A stretch of DNA of 64,000 nt, taken from positions 1-64,000 of the forward strand of contig NZ_CAMFKO010000002.1 in NCBI RefSeq assembly GCF_945957265.1, in the 5' to 3' direction. Origin of the DNA: an uncultured Dechloromonas sp. (lineage in GTDB: Bacteria > Pseudomonadota > Gammaproteobacteria > Burkholderiales > Rhodocyclaceae). How positions within the stretch are numbered: the first letter of the stretch is position 1; each line of letters opens with the position of its first letter. A program made the position numbers and the translations under genes. Of the stretch, positions 47,119-56,296 are shown piece by piece. The notes below the pieces were generated by a model, which worked only from the letters and a program-made list of their open reading frames with translations, made no database searches and had not been told where the DNA came from.

Positions 47119-47952
47119 ATGGCTCGGGTGATCGCCGAGAATTGCCTCGAAGTTGCTGTCAGCACCGATCCGGGCATCATCCGCTCGCATAACGAAGACT
47201 CGGTTTTTGCAGACGCGCGCCTCGGCCTGGCCATCCTCGCCGACGGCATGGGCGGTTACAACGCCGGCGAGGTGGCCAGCGGCATGGCGACGACCCGGCT
47301 GGCCGCCGACCTCGAGCGCGTCATTACCTCCATTACCTTGTCGGATGGAGGGCAGGAAGGCGATACGGCAACCATCGAGCGCCACCTCCTCAATGAAGTC
47401 AGCGCAGCCAACTTTGCCGTTTTCCACGCGGCAGCCAGTTCGTCGCGTTATGCCGGCATGGGGACCACGCTGGTGCTTGCCTGGTTCCACAACAACCGGA
47501 TGACCGTGGCGCACGTCGGAGACTCCCGGCTGTATCGCTTGCGGGGCGAGGAGTTGGCGCAGCTGACGCGCGACCACTCTCTTTTACAGGAGCAACTGGA
47601 TAGTGGCATGATTACCCCTGAAGAAGCCCGCTACTCCGGCAACAGGAATCTGGTGACCCGGGCGCTTGGGGTTGATCCGGTGGTCGATGTCGAGATCGGC
47701 GGTTTTGATGTCATGAGGGGCGACATTGTTTTGCTGTGCTCCGACGGCCTGAATGACATGGTCGAAGACGAGGATATCGCCCTCGCCCTGCGAACGCTCG
47801 GCGGGAATTTGCAGCTGGCGGCCGATCATCTGGTGCAGTTGGCAAATGATAACGGTGGCCGAGACAATGTTTCGGTTATCCTGATCAAGGTGCGGGACGA
47901 GTTTGCGACGGGCCGAAACTGGTGGCAGCGAATGCGCGACATTTTGAAGTGA
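47119..47952 (+). CDS. PP2C-family serine/threonine phosphatase (Stp1/PppA-like)
   Basis: This 277-residue phosphatase has the metal and catalytic motifs ARVIAENCLEVAVSTDPG, then RSHNEDSVF, ILADGMGGYNAGEVAS, VAHVGDSRLYRLRGEEL, TRDHSL and LCSDGLNDMVED. It removes phosphate from Ser/Thr residues. The start at 47119 gives the usual N-terminus; a longer reading adds a non-homologous lead. It is followed by an FHA-domain gene 15 bases on, a classic pairing, but no Ser/Thr kinase gene lies in the window. Confidence 0.9.
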   Translation: MARVIAENCLEVAVSTDPGIIRSHNEDSVFADARLGLAILADGMGGYNAGEVASGMATTRLAADLERVITSITLSDGGQEGDTATIERHLLNEVSAANFAVFHAAASSSRYAGMGTTLVLAWFHNNRMTVAHVGDSRLYRLRGEELAQLTRDHSLLQEQLDSGMITPEEARYSGNRNLVTRALGVDPVVDVEIGGFDVMRGDIVLLCSDGLNDMVEDEDIALALRTLGGNLQLAADHLVQLANDNGGRDNVSVILIKVRDEFATGRNWWQRMRDILK

Positions 47953-47967
47953 GATGAGGAAAGAGAG

Positions 47968-48672
47968 ATGGCGAAACTGATCCTGTCGATGGATGGATTG
48001 GTACTCAAGGAGATTCAGCTCAACAAGGAGCGGCTGAGTATCGGGCGCAAGCCGCATAACGACATCCAGATCGACAACCTTGCCATCTCCGGCGATCACG
48101 CCGTGGTCGTGACCATCCTCGCGGACTCCTTTCTCGAAGACCTCAACAGCACCAATGGCACCCTGGTCAATGGCCAGCCGATCAAGAAACACTTTTTGCG
48201 CAACAACGACATCATCGAGCTGGGCAAGTACAAGCTCAAGTACCTGGCCGACTTGCAGGCCAGCGTGGCGGCCAGCGATTTCGAGCGAAACGCGGCGATC
48301 CGTTCCGGGCAGCTGAAAATGCCCTCTGAGTTGCAACTGGAACCCGGCGATACGATCACCCGCTCGAGCATTGGCCTGGCCTCCGTGCCCAAGCCGCCGT
48401 CTCCCCTGCCGGGCGCGGCCATCCAGCTGCTCAACGGTCCCAACGCCGGCAAGGAGCTGGAGCTGACCAAAACGCTGACGACACTTGGCAAGCCGGGCTT
48501 GCAGGTGGCGGTCATCGCCAAGCGGCCGCACGGCTTCTTCATCACTCATGTCGAGGGGCGGCAGTTCCCGGTGGTCAATGGCCGCAGTCTCGATGCCCAG
48601 GCCTACCCGTTGGGCGATCACGACGTCATCGAAATTGCCGGCATCAAGATGGAGTTTTTCCTGAAAGGGTAA
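47968..48672 (+). CDS. FHA-domain protein
   Basis: The first 90 or so residues of this 234-residue protein form an FHA phosphothreonine-binding domain: LSIGRKPHNDIQIDNLAISG, DHAVV, then LNSTNGTLVNGQPIKKHFL. The C-terminal part (LLNGPNAGKELELTKTLTTL, GKPGLQVAVI, VVNGRSLDAQAY) looks like a second, degenerate FHA repeat. It is probably the phosphoprotein reader controlled by the PP2C enzyme upstream. It has no membrane segment. Confidence 0.88.
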   Translation: MAKLILSMDGLVLKEIQLNKERLSIGRKPHNDIQIDNLAISGDHAVVVTILADSFLEDLNSTNGTLVNGQPIKKHFLRNNDIIELGKYKLKYLADLQASVAASDFERNAAIRSGQLKMPSELQLEPGDTITRSSIGLASVPKPPSPLPGAAIQLLNGPNAGKELELTKTLTTLGKPGLQVAVIAKRPHGFFITHVEGRQFPVVNGRSLDAQAYPLGDHDVIEIAGIKMEFFLKG

Positions 48673-48713
48673 GGGCTCCTCTGCCCGGAGTACCGGTTTT
48701 TCATTTGCCGCGA

Positions 48714-48731
48714 GTGTGAGTTATTTCACAC
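48714..48731. promoter_or_regulatory. CRP/Vfr-type binding site
   Basis: GTGTGA-N6-TCACAC is a perfect dyad matching the CRP core TGTGA-N6-TCACA. It lies about 123 bases before the phosphodiesterase-like gene and 42 bases after the FHA stop. The regulator gene itself is not in the window. Confidence 0.65.
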
Positions 48732-48853
48732 ATCTGGCTGGGCTATCCGTTGGTCGAAGAATAAAATCTTCTTTTGACATAGGGTGTTACCGCGAGGCCG
48801 GCACCCGGTTCGACTGATCGGAACATGGCAGGAAAAACTCAGGTATCCAGGGC

Positions 48854-49621
48854 ATGAAGCTGCGCGTACTCGGCTGTAGTGGCGGTATTGGCGGCCGGCA
48901 TTTGCGGACCACCTCGTTTCTGGTCGACCACGACATCCTGATCGACGCCGGGAGCGGCGTCGCCGAACTGTCTGTCGCGGAACTCGCGGCAATCGACCAT
49001 GTCTTCCTGACTCACGCCCACCTCGATCATGTACTGGCCTTGCCGCTGATGATCGATGCGGTTGCCTCTCGTCGCGAACAGCCGCTGTTGGTCTATGGCC
49101 TGGCCGAGGTGATCGAGGCCTTGCAGCGGCATATCTTCAATTGGTCGATCTGGCCCGATTTCTCCCGCCTGCCGAGCGTCGAGCAGCCTTTCGTGCGCTT
49201 CGTGCCCATTGAGGTCGGCGGCGAAGTGCGCCTCGGCGACCGGAAAATCAGCGCGCTGCCGGTTGCCCATACGGTGCCGGCGGTCGGCTATTGCCTCGAT
49301 TCCGGCACGGGGAGCCTCGTCTTCTCGGGCGATACCGGCCCCTGCGAGGATTTCTGGAAGGCAGTCCGCGTCGTTCCCAATCTTCGCTACCTGCTGGTCG
49401 AGTGCGCGTTTTCGAACCAGGAGTGCGCTCTGGCCAGCCTCTCCAAGCACATGTGCCCGCGCCTCCTGGGTGAGGAGCTGCGTCAGCTCCAGCGACCATG
49501 CGAATTATTCGTGACGCATTTGAAACCGGGTGAAATTGAGCGGACAATGATGGAGTTGGAAAGTAGCCTGGGCGATTTCGATCCCGGCATGCTCCAGAAT
49601 AACCAGCTATTCGAGTTCTGA
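48854..49621 (+). CDS. Metallo-beta-lactamase-fold hydrolase resembling class II cAMP phosphodiesterase
   Basis: This 255-residue protein opens MKLRVLGCSGGIGGRHLRTT and has the metal signature FLTHAHLDHVLALPLM (HxHxDH). It then has LPVAHTVPAVGYCLDSGTG, LVFSGDTGPCEDFW, ECAFSN and ELFVTHLKPGEIE. Together these fit the class II 3',5'-cyclic-nucleotide phosphodiesterase branch of the MBL superfamily, although other MBL hydrolases share them. An upstream CRP-type site supports a cAMP link. The HD-GYP gene starts one base after its stop. Confidence 0.8.
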   Translation: MKLRVLGCSGGIGGRHLRTTSFLVDHDILIDAGSGVAELSVAELAAIDHVFLTHAHLDHVLALPLMIDAVASRREQPLLVYGLAEVIEALQRHIFNWSIWPDFSRLPSVEQPFVRFVPIEVGGEVRLGDRKISALPVAHTVPAVGYCLDSGTGSLVFSGDTGPCEDFWKAVRVVPNLRYLLVECAFSNQECALASLSKHMCPRLLGEELRQLQRPCELFVTHLKPGEIERTMMELESSLGDFDPGMLQNNQLFEF

Positions 49622-49622
49622 A

Positions 49623-51251
49623 ATGAACCACCCCGGTGCCGGTGCCACGTTGCCGCCCGAATCCCGCAATACCCTGGAAGACCTCTTTCGGCGCCTCGAT
49701 CAACTGAATGATGTCGGCGCTTCGCTGTCCAGCGAACACGATCTCGACCTGTTGCTTGAAAAGATCGTTCTCGCGGCCAAGCGCATTACCCGGGCCGATG
49801 GCGGCACCCTCTATCTCTTGTCCGATGACCGCGGTGCCCTGCATTTCGAGATTGTCCGGACCGATTCGCTGAATATCGCATTCGGCGGCTCCAGCGGCCA
49901 GCCGACCTCGGGGCTCTTCCCGGACCTGCCGCTGTATCGGCCGGACGGTTCGCCCAACGACGGCATGGTTGCCGCCTATGCGGCGATTACCGGCAACACG
50001 GTGAACGTTGCCGATGCCTATGCCGCGCGTGGCTTCGATTTTTCGGGAACGCGGCAGTTCGATGCCCGCAGCGGCTATCGCTCCACTTCGTTCCTGACGG
50101 TGCCGATGAAGAACCATGAAGGCGAGGTTATCGGCGTCCTCCAACTGATCAACGCCATCGATGTGTCGACCGGACAGGTCACGCCTTTCTCGCCGGCCGA
50201 CCAGCGGCTCGCCGAATCGCTCGCCTCGCAGGCCGCGGTCGCCTTGAGCAATCGGCAACTCGTGCACCAGCTGGAGGCACTCTTCGAATCCTTCATCAGG
50301 CTCATCAACCTGGCCATCGATGAAAAATCACCCTACACCGGCGGACATTGCCAGCGCGTGCCGGAGCTGACCATGATGCTGGCCGAGGCCGCCGATGCCA
50401 CGACCGAAGGGCCTCTGGCCGGGTTCAAGCTGACCGACAGGGATCGCTACGAATTGCGCATCGCCGCGTTGTTACATGATTGCGGCAAGGTGACGACGCC
50501 GGTGCATGTCGTCGACAAGGCGACCAAGCTGCAGACGCTGTTCGACCGGATTCACCTGATCGATACCCGCTGCGAGGTCGTCCGGCGCGACGCCGAGGTG
50601 CGCAAATGGCGACGCATCGCCGAAGGAGTGCCGGCAGACGAGGCCGAGCAGCGTTATCACGATTTCTGCCGGCAGCTCGACGACGACCGTCAGGCCTTGC
50701 GCGAAGCCAATATCGGTTGCGAAAAGATGCGCGATGAGGATATCGAACGTGTTCGCCGGATCGCCGAAGCCTATCGCTGGCGCAATCCGTCCGGAGGCGA
50801 GGTGCCGCTGCTGAATGGCGAGGAAGTGGAAAACCTGACCATCCGCTCCGGAACGCTCACCGTGGGGGAGCGCGACATCATCAACCATCACATCGTCGCC
50901 ACCATCCGGATGCTGGAACAACTCCCCTGGCCCAGACACCTGAAGAACGTGCCGGAATATGCCGGTGGGCATCACGAGCGCATGGACGGCAAGGGCTATC
51001 CGCGCGGCCTGCGGCGCGGCGATATGAGCTGGCAGGCCCGGATGATGGGCATTGCCGACATCTTCGAAGCCTTGACCGCCAAGGACCGGCCGTACAAGGA
51101 AGGCATGGGCCTGGCGCAGGCCCTCTCCGTTCTTGAAGGGTTCAGCCGGAACGGCCATATCGATGCCGACCTGCACGAGGTCTTCGTCAAGGCCGGGGTT
51201 TTCCGACGGTACGCCGAGGCTTTTCTGGGGCCGCAGCAAATCGATTGCTGA
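49623..51251 (+). CDS. GAF and HD-GYP domain protein, probable c-di-GMP phosphodiesterase
   Basis: This 542-residue protein has an N-terminal GAF sensor domain (residues about 20-210, DLLLEKIVLAAKRITRADGG through VPMKNHEGEVIGVLQLINA). An HD-GYP domain follows, with LLHDCGKVTTP (the HD pair) and GGHHERMDGKGYPRGLRRGD, which contains the HHE-DGxGYP motif. A helical insert of about 100 residues lies between the HD and GYP parts. HD-GYP enzymes break c-di-GMP to pGpG or GMP. It is soluble, with no membrane segment, and follows the phosphodiesterase-like gene directly. Confidence 0.9.
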   Translation: MNHPGAGATLPPESRNTLEDLFRRLDQLNDVGASLSSEHDLDLLLEKIVLAAKRITRADGGTLYLLSDDRGALHFEIVRTDSLNIAFGGSSGQPTSGLFPDLPLYRPDGSPNDGMVAAYAAITGNTVNVADAYAARGFDFSGTRQFDARSGYRSTSFLTVPMKNHEGEVIGVLQLINAIDVSTGQVTPFSPADQRLAESLASQAAVALSNRQLVHQLEALFESFIRLINLAIDEKSPYTGGHCQRVPELTMMLAEAADATTEGPLAGFKLTDRDRYELRIAALLHDCGKVTTPVHVVDKATKLQTLFDRIHLIDTRCEVVRRDAEVRKWRRIAEGVPADEAEQRYHDFCRQLDDDRQALREANIGCEKMRDEDIERVRRIAEAYRWRNPSGGEVPLLNGEEVENLTIRSGTLTVGERDIINHHIVATIRMLEQLPWPRHLKNVPEYAGGHHERMDGKGYPRGLRRGDMSWQARMMGIADIFEALTAKDRPYKEGMGLAQALSVLEGFSRNGHIDADLHEVFVKAGVFRRYAEAFLGPQQIDC

Positions 51252-51455
51252 AGTGTTTGGTGATTTTGACGATTTTCAGCCGAGAAACGATATTCGTGCC
51301 GCATTCTGTCAAGTCGATGTGCCGTGAATTGTCAGCTGCTGTCCTCGGTCGGGAGAGGTGGAGTGACTCTAGTTTTTGTGAGGGAGTAATTAACAGATTG
51401 AATTTAAATATGTTTTCGTTTCTTCTTCAGTCTGTGGGAGAGCGGCGGTGAAAGC

Positions 51456-51471
51456 TGGCATGGAATCTGTA
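51456..51471 (+). promoter_or_regulatory. Possible sigma-54 promoter of pilA
   Basis: TGGCATGGAATCTGTA has a full -24 box and a -12 box with G but T in place of C. Spacing is right, and the start would be near 51483, about 38 bases before the ATG. Major pilin genes are often RpoN/PilR-driven. The surrounding 51252-51520 gap is AT-rich and otherwise empty. Confidence 0.45.
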
Positions 51472-51520
51472 TTAGGTAATCCGAGCGGCTTTTCCGCCCT
51501 TTACCTTAAAGGAGATTGAC

Positions 51521-52069
51521 ATGAAGCGTATTCAACAAGGTTTCACCCTGATTGAACTGATGATCGTTGTGGCCATCATCGGTATTCTGGCCGCTGTCGC
51601 GCTGCCGGCGTATCAGGATTACACTGTTCGCGCTCGAGTTAGCGAAGGTCTGGCTCTTTCAGAAGATGCCAAGCAGCAAGTTGGTACAAACGCATCGACC
51701 TTGATTGATGTGCAGACGGCGGCAGGTACGTTTAACGCTCAAGCAGGTGGTGCTGGTGTCATTAGTAAGTATGTTAACCGAATTCAAATTGACGCAACTG
51801 CTGCAGGTGCAGGTGGTATTACTATTACCTTCAACAACACCAACGTAGGCGGTGGTATTCCGGCTAACTCTACCCTTATCCTGACGCCGAACGTCAACGT
51901 CGGTGCCGGTTTCATTACTCTGGCCGCAGCCTTGGCTGCCAACACTCCGGGTGCCGTAGATTGGGCATGCCAATCTGTCGGCACTGCCACCTTGACTGCT
52001 CGTACTATGCAAGGCTCTGGTGTTCCTGCTACTTTGCCGGCCCGCTTTGCTCCGAACGAATGCCGTTAA
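51521..52069 (+). CDS. pilA: Major type IV pilin PilA
   Basis: This 182-residue type IVa pilin precursor has leader MKRIQQG, cut by the prepilin peptidase before F, and the hydrophobic helix [20 protein letters not shown] with Glu5 in place. The globular part is rich in Gly, Ala, Thr and Asn. Two cysteines near the end (DWACQ and NECR) would form the pilin disulfide loop. A strong AAAGGAG ribosome site and a downstream terminator fit high expression. The TfpZ-type gene follows. Confidence 0.93.
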   Translation: MKRIQQGFTLIELMIVVAIIGILAAVALPAYQDYTVRARVSEGLALSEDAKQQVGTNASTLIDVQTAAGTFNAQAGGAGVISKYVNRIQIDATAAGAGGITITFNNTNVGGGIPANSTLILTPNVNVGAGFITLAAALAANTPGAVDWACQSVGTATLTARTMQGSGVPATLPARFAPNECR

Positions 52070-52110
52070 TCGGTTGATATACGAGGGATTGTGTCCCTGG
52101 ACTGAAATGA

Positions 52111-52135
52111 AACGCCCGCCTTGAGCGGGCGTTTT
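52111..52135 (+). terminator. Terminator after pilA
   Basis: A perfect 9-bp stem AACGCCCGC/GCGGGCGTT (52111-52119 and 52125-52133) with loop CTTGA runs into TTTT and further T-rich sequence. Some read-through to tfpZ is likely. Confidence 0.88.
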
Positions 52136-52167
52136 GCATTTTTTACCTGCGTTTGTGGCTATAGAGA

Positions 52168-52902
52168 ATGATTCCGAAAATACGAGCCGGACTGATTCAT
52201 TTGTCATTTTCTGCCTTGGTGGCATTGATTGCTGTCGGCATCGTTTTTTTGCTTTGGTATCCGCAGCCCTTGCATATTGCGGTTGGGGTTACGGAAATAT
52301 TTTTCATTGTGCTGGGCGTCGATGTAGTGATCGGGCCCTTGCTGACCTGTGTAGTGTATAAACAGGGGAAAAAATCGCTGCACTTTGACTTGGCGACGAT
52401 CGCTCTGTTGCAGTTGGTTGCATTTGGCTACGGCATGTGGGTCGTGGCTGAAGGCAGGCCCACCTGGCTGGTGTTCAGTGCAGATCGCTTCGATTTGGTT
52501 CAAGCCTATCAGGTTGATCAACGTAAGCAGAGTGAAGCCAAATTGGAATATCGTTCTGCTCCTTGGTTGGGACCCCAATGGGTGTCTGCTCGCGCTCCAG
52601 CTAGTGCCGATAAACGGCAGACCATCCTCTTTGAAGCAATGTTTGCTGGGGTCGATGTGCCGCAACGCCCTGAGCTTTATCAGCCTCTGGAAGCTGAGGC
52701 TGCGGCTATGCGTGAGCGCGCTCATCCATTGGAGGAATTGGTCCGCTACAACACGCAATCTGAGGTCGATGCTGCGCTACTGCAGTGGCCGAAAGCGAAT
52801 GCCTACCTGCCGATGATGGCGCGTGCACGCCCAATGACGGTGTTGATCGACAAAACCTCAGCCCGAGTTATTGCGACCGTTGACCTGAATCCTTGGCAGT
52901 AG
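52168..52902 (+). CDS. tfpZ: TfpX/TfpZ-family type IV pilin accessory protein
   Basis: This 244-residue protein has about three N-terminal membrane helices (LIHLSFSALVALIAVGIVFL, EIFFIVLGVDVVIGPLLTC, LQLVAFGYGMWVVAE) and a periplasmic C-terminal half. It carries the family stretch HIAVGVTEIFFIVLGVDVVI, which fits pilin-specific accessory proteins such as TfpZ of Pseudomonas and Acinetobacter, encoded next to the pilin they help to display. The position directly after pilA supports this. The mechanism is not settled in the family. Confidence 0.85.
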   Translation: MIPKIRAGLIHLSFSALVALIAVGIVFLLWYPQPLHIAVGVTEIFFIVLGVDVVIGPLLTCVVYKQGKKSLHFDLATIALLQLVAFGYGMWVVAEGRPTWLVFSADRFDLVQAYQVDQRKQSEAKLEYRSAPWLGPQWVSARAPASADKRQTILFEAMFAGVDVPQRPELYQPLEAEAAAMRERAHPLEELVRYNTQSEVDAALLQWPKANAYLPMMARARPMTVLIDKTSARVIATVDLNPWQ

Positions 52903-52904
52903 GT

Positions 52905-54368
52905 TCAGGCTGACTGGTGAGCAAGCCAAGTCTGCAGCGTATCTTCCAAGCTAGCAATCAGCAGTGCATGGCGGCCGGATATCCAGCCTTGAACGGGGCT
53001 GGCGCGGTGTTCGTCGAGTTCCTTTTCGATTAAGGTGCTGGCAGTGATGTGGTCGTTGATGAGACCCAGTTCATCCTGCAATTGGGTGAGTGCAGCCAGG
53101 TAGGGACGGGATTTTCTGGTGGCCACCAAAGATGCAAAAAACTCCAGCGTATAGCGTAGCTTCTTGAACGCAATCCGCATTTTGTGGCGTTCGGCCGGCG
53201 TCAGCTCGGCGTGTCGAACGGCCAGTTTGCGCGCCTTGCGGGTGTGCCGTGCGATCTGCTGGCGAGCGAAGTCCTCCAGTGGAATGGGCAGGCGCTGGTC
53301 GACGGTGTAGACGGCAGCCGTGAATTCGAGCAGCAGGCGCGGGTATTCGTCGATGGCGAGCAGACCGATGATCGATTTGCGGGCGTTTTGGGTCTTGCGC
53401 TGGGCGGCCTTGCGCAGGCGCTTGATGTCCTTGTCGTCCGGGAAGGCGGTGGCGATGGGGGGCAGGGTTTCTTCAAGAAATACATCCCAGTTGCGCGCTT
53501 CGCCTAGCGCGCTCCCCAGGGTTTGCCAGGTCTGGCCGTAGGTGGCGACGAATTCCGGTGGCAGGACCGGCGAGAAAAGCTTGATCGCCGAACGTAGCCG
53601 ACGCAGGGCGACGCGGGCCTGGTGGACGAATTCCGGGTCCTTGCTGGTGAGCAGGCCTTGCTCGTTGCGCTGGAAGTGTTCGAGGCAGTTCAGGGCAATG
53701 CAGCGGAAGGCTTCGACCGGGGTGAGGTCGGCGCTGATGCTGGCCGGCCGGGCCTTGAAGGGGCGCAAGGGGGTGTCGAGAAACAGGTTATAGCCGCGTT
53801 CGGCCTTGCTGGCGATGGCCGGGTGCAGGTGGAGATCGCCTTGCAGCTGGCGGGTCAGCCAGAAAATATCCTCGACCTTGCCGGAGAGCAGCTCGAGTTC
53901 GATTTCGCAGATGGGGCTGGCGCGGCCGCGACTCTCGATATGCCCCCGGTCGATGGCCAGTTCGATCAGCGATTCGCCGAAGGGGACGTGCCAGATCTGG
54001 CGTTTGAAGTCGGTGGTGAATACCGGTTCCAGCTGGGCTATGCGCTGTTCGAGGAAGGCGCGGAAATCGGCGTTGTCGACATGGCTGAAATCGAAGGTGC
54101 CGGGCGTGGCCTGGGTTTCCCATTCGCTGCGCATGGCCAGGCCGCCGCTGGCCGGCTCGGCGGACTTGACGGTGCATAGCCATTGCCAGCCTTTCTTGCG
54201 GAAACGCACGGCGACGCGGCGTTCATGCAGTTCCAGCCTGGGCGTGTCGAAATAGGTGTTGAGCAGATGCTGGCGTTGCGACGCGATGTTGGCGAGCAGC
54301 GGATGTTTGGCGAGTTGCCTGGCCGCTTTCGGGCTCAGTTGCAGCTTGAGTTCGATTTCGGTGCTCAT
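52905..54368 (-). CDS. CYTH and CHAD domain protein (triphosphatase-like)
   Basis: The first 200 or so residues of this 487-residue protein form a CYTH tunnel, starting with the hallmark ExExK in MSTEIELKLQLSP. It continues LLNTYFDTPRLELHERRVAV and ENPVFTTDFKR-like basic runs that bind triphosphate. The rest is a CHAD helical domain with histidine-rich, basic helices (FVHQARVALRRLRSAIKLF, ERHKMRIAFKKLRYTLEFF) that bind polyphosphate. E. coli YgiF of the same layout is an inorganic triphosphatase. It is 4 bases upstream of nothing co-directional except lapD, which precedes it. Confidence 0.9.
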   Translation of the reverse strand: MSTEIELKLQLSPKAARQLAKHPLLANIASQRQHLLNTYFDTPRLELHERRVAVRFRKKGWQWLCTVKSAEPASGGLAMRSEWETQATPGTFDFSHVDNADFRAFLEQRIAQLEPVFTTDFKRQIWHVPFGESLIELAIDRGHIESRGRASPICEIELELLSGKVEDIFWLTRQLQGDLHLHPAIASKAERGYNLFLDTPLRPFKARPASISADLTPVEAFRCIALNCLEHFQRNEQGLLTSKDPEFVHQARVALRRLRSAIKLFSPVLPPEFVATYGQTWQTLGSALGEARNWDVFLEETLPPIATAFPDDKDIKRLRKAAQRKTQNARKSIIGLLAIDEYPRLLLEFTAAVYTVDQRLPIPLEDFARQQIARHTRKARKLAVRHAELTPAERHKMRIAFKKLRYTLEFFASLVATRKSRPYLAALTQLQDELGLINDHITASTLIEKELDEHRASPVQGWISGRHALLIASLEDTLQTWLAHQSA

Positions 54369-54371
54369 CGT

Positions 54372-56285
54372 TCAATTCCTCGGGACGGCCGGGCCGGTGG
54401 CGCCGTCGAAGCCCAGTTCGGGCAGGGTGGCGAGCTCTTCCGGCGTGTGGACGCCTTCGGCGATGACGGTGAGGCCGATGTTGTGGGCGATGCTGCACAG
54501 TCCCTTGAGGAAGGCCTGGTTGCCGCTCTGGCTGTCGATGGCGCGGATGAAGCTGCCGTCGACCTTGAGGTAGTCCAGTCCCATGCCATGCAGGCGACCG
54601 ATTTCGCTGAACTGGCGGCCGAAGTGTTCGATGCCGAGGCGGCAGCCGAGCGGCCGGAGGGCGTCGCAGAAGGCCTGGAAGGCGGCGAAGTGCTGGAAAG
54701 CGCCGACTTCGGAGACTTCCAGCCACAGGCGGGGGGCCAGCTCCTTGCGGCTGCCGATCAGGGCCAGGAGGCGGGCGCGGAAGGCGGTGTCGACGATCGA
54801 CTCGCCGGAGAGGTTGACGGCCACGGCCGAGGCGCCGGCGGCGATGCGCTCGAGGGCGAGGCGGGCGGCGGCGAGGTCGAGCTCGGCGGTCATCGCCAGG
54901 CGCGAGGCCATGGGCATGAAGCTGCCGGCGGTCAGCCATTCGCCGTCGTCGCTGGCCTTCAGGCGCAGCGGGCATTCGAGGTGGAGGAGCTGCCCGGCGT
55001 TGCCGGCGACCGGGAATTCGATCAGGCGCAGGCGCTGGGCGTGGATGGCGCCATCGAGCAGTTTCTTCCAGTCGGCATTCGAGGTGGCCTGCTGGTCGCT
55101 CTGGCTGTCGGCCTGCTGCCAGGCCAGCCCGCTCTGGTTCTCGGCGGCGGCGAGGGCGGTATCGACGCGCGACAACAGACTGCCGGCTGATTGCCCATGC
55201 AGGTAGGTGCCGCTGGCGATATGGCCGATGCGTTCGCTGTCGATCAGGCCGGCGGCGACGAGATCGTTGAGCAGGCGCAGCAGTTTTTCGGCGAGCGGTG
55301 CGGCGTCCTGGGTGCCGGGGACGATCAGGGCGAAATCGGCCCCGTTGAGGCGCGCGGCCGCGGCATTCGGGTGCGCGCCGGCGATGCCGGCGAAGGCGCC
55401 GCCGATGCGGCGCAGCAGGTCGTCGGCGGCTTCGCGCCCGGCGCGGCGGTTGATGCCGGCGAGGTCGGCCAGGCGCAGCATGAGCAGGGTGCCGTGCGGC
55501 GCGGCGTCGTCGTCGCTGAGCGCCGAGGCGAGCTGGTTCATGAAATAGGCGCGGTTGGCGAGGCCGGTCAGGGCATCGAGGTTGGCTTCGCGGCGAACGT
55601 GTTCCAGGCGGGCTGCTTCCTCGGCGAACATGGCTTTCAGGCGGTCGACCATGGTGTTCATGGCGCCGGCGACGCTCTTCAGTTCGGGGATTGCCGGTTC
55701 GGGCATGGTGATGAAACGGCGTTCGCTGATCGCCTGCGCCTGGCCGACGACGGCATCGAGCGGGCGCTTGATCCGGCGCAGCAGTTGCATGCCGAGCAGG
55801 CCCATGAGCGCGCCGGCGACGGCGAACCAGCCGAGCAGCTTGAAGGCGCCCCGCCACAGTTCCTGGTAGGCGAAGTGGCTGTGGCTGATCAGCTCGATGG
55901 TGGCGAACTGGTTCCAGCCGTTGCTGATCTGCGCCTGGCCCGGCGCCGAGGCGATGGGGAAGATGCGGACGAACCAGTCGGGCACGTTGCCGGCGAGCGG
56001 CGGGCTGGTCTTTTCAATCATCGTCCTGCCGTTCGGGTCGGTCAGGCGGACGACGGCGTATTGGCCGCTGTCGAAGATCGCGGCGACCTGCAGCTCGATG
56101 GTGATCGGGTCTTTTTCCAGTTGCGAGATGGAGAGGGCGAGCGACGCGGCATTGTCGTTGTTCTTGATGGCGAGTTGCTGTTCCAGGTAGTGGCGGGCCG
56201 TCAGCATGCTGGCCAGGAAGCTGCCGGCAAAGGCGATGACGGTGCTGGCGATGACCGCGAGCCAGATTTGTCGGAATAGGGACAT
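54372..56285 (-). CDS. lapD: LapD-type c-di-GMP receptor with degenerate GGDEF and EAL domains
   Basis: This 637-residue inner-membrane protein has an N-terminal helix, a periplasmic LapD/MoxY-like output domain (residues 30-150), a second helix (LLGWFAVAGALMGLLGMQLL), HAMP, GGDEF and EAL domains. The GGDEF motif is NGADF (314-318), and the EAL signature reads ECP (437-439), with DDFGTG replaced by EHFGRQ. Both catalytic sites are therefore lost, as in LapD, which instead binds c-di-GMP and holds LapG at the membrane. lapG lies directly upstream, 11 bases away, which confirms the pairing. Confidence 0.92.
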   Translation of the reverse strand: MSLFRQIWLAVIASTVIAFAGSFLASMLTARHYLEQQLAIKNNDNAASLALSISQLEKDPITIELQVAAIFDSGQYAVVRLTDPNGRTMIEKTSPPLAGNVPDWFVRIFPIASAPGQAQISNGWNQFATIELISHSHFAYQELWRGAFKLLGWFAVAGALMGLLGMQLLRRIKRPLDAVVGQAQAISERRFITMPEPAIPELKSVAGAMNTMVDRLKAMFAEEAARLEHVRREANLDALTGLANRAYFMNQLASALSDDDAAPHGTLLMLRLADLAGINRRAGREAADDLLRRIGGAFAGIAGAHPNAAAARLNGADFALIVPGTQDAAPLAEKLLRLLNDLVAAGLIDSERIGHIASGTYLHGQSAGSLLSRVDTALAAAENQSGLAWQQADSQSDQQATSNADWKKLLDGAIHAQRLRLIEFPVAGNAGQLLHLECPLRLKASDDGEWLTAGSFMPMASRLAMTAELDLAAARLALERIAAGASAVAVNLSGESIVDTAFRARLLALIGSRKELAPRLWLEVSEVGAFQHFAAFQAFCDALRPLGCRLGIEHFGRQFSEIGRLHGMGLDYLKVDGSFIRAIDSQSGNQAFLKGLCSIAHNIGLTVIAEGVHTPEELATLPELGFDGATGPAVPRN

Positions 56286-56296
56286 CTTCGGTTACC

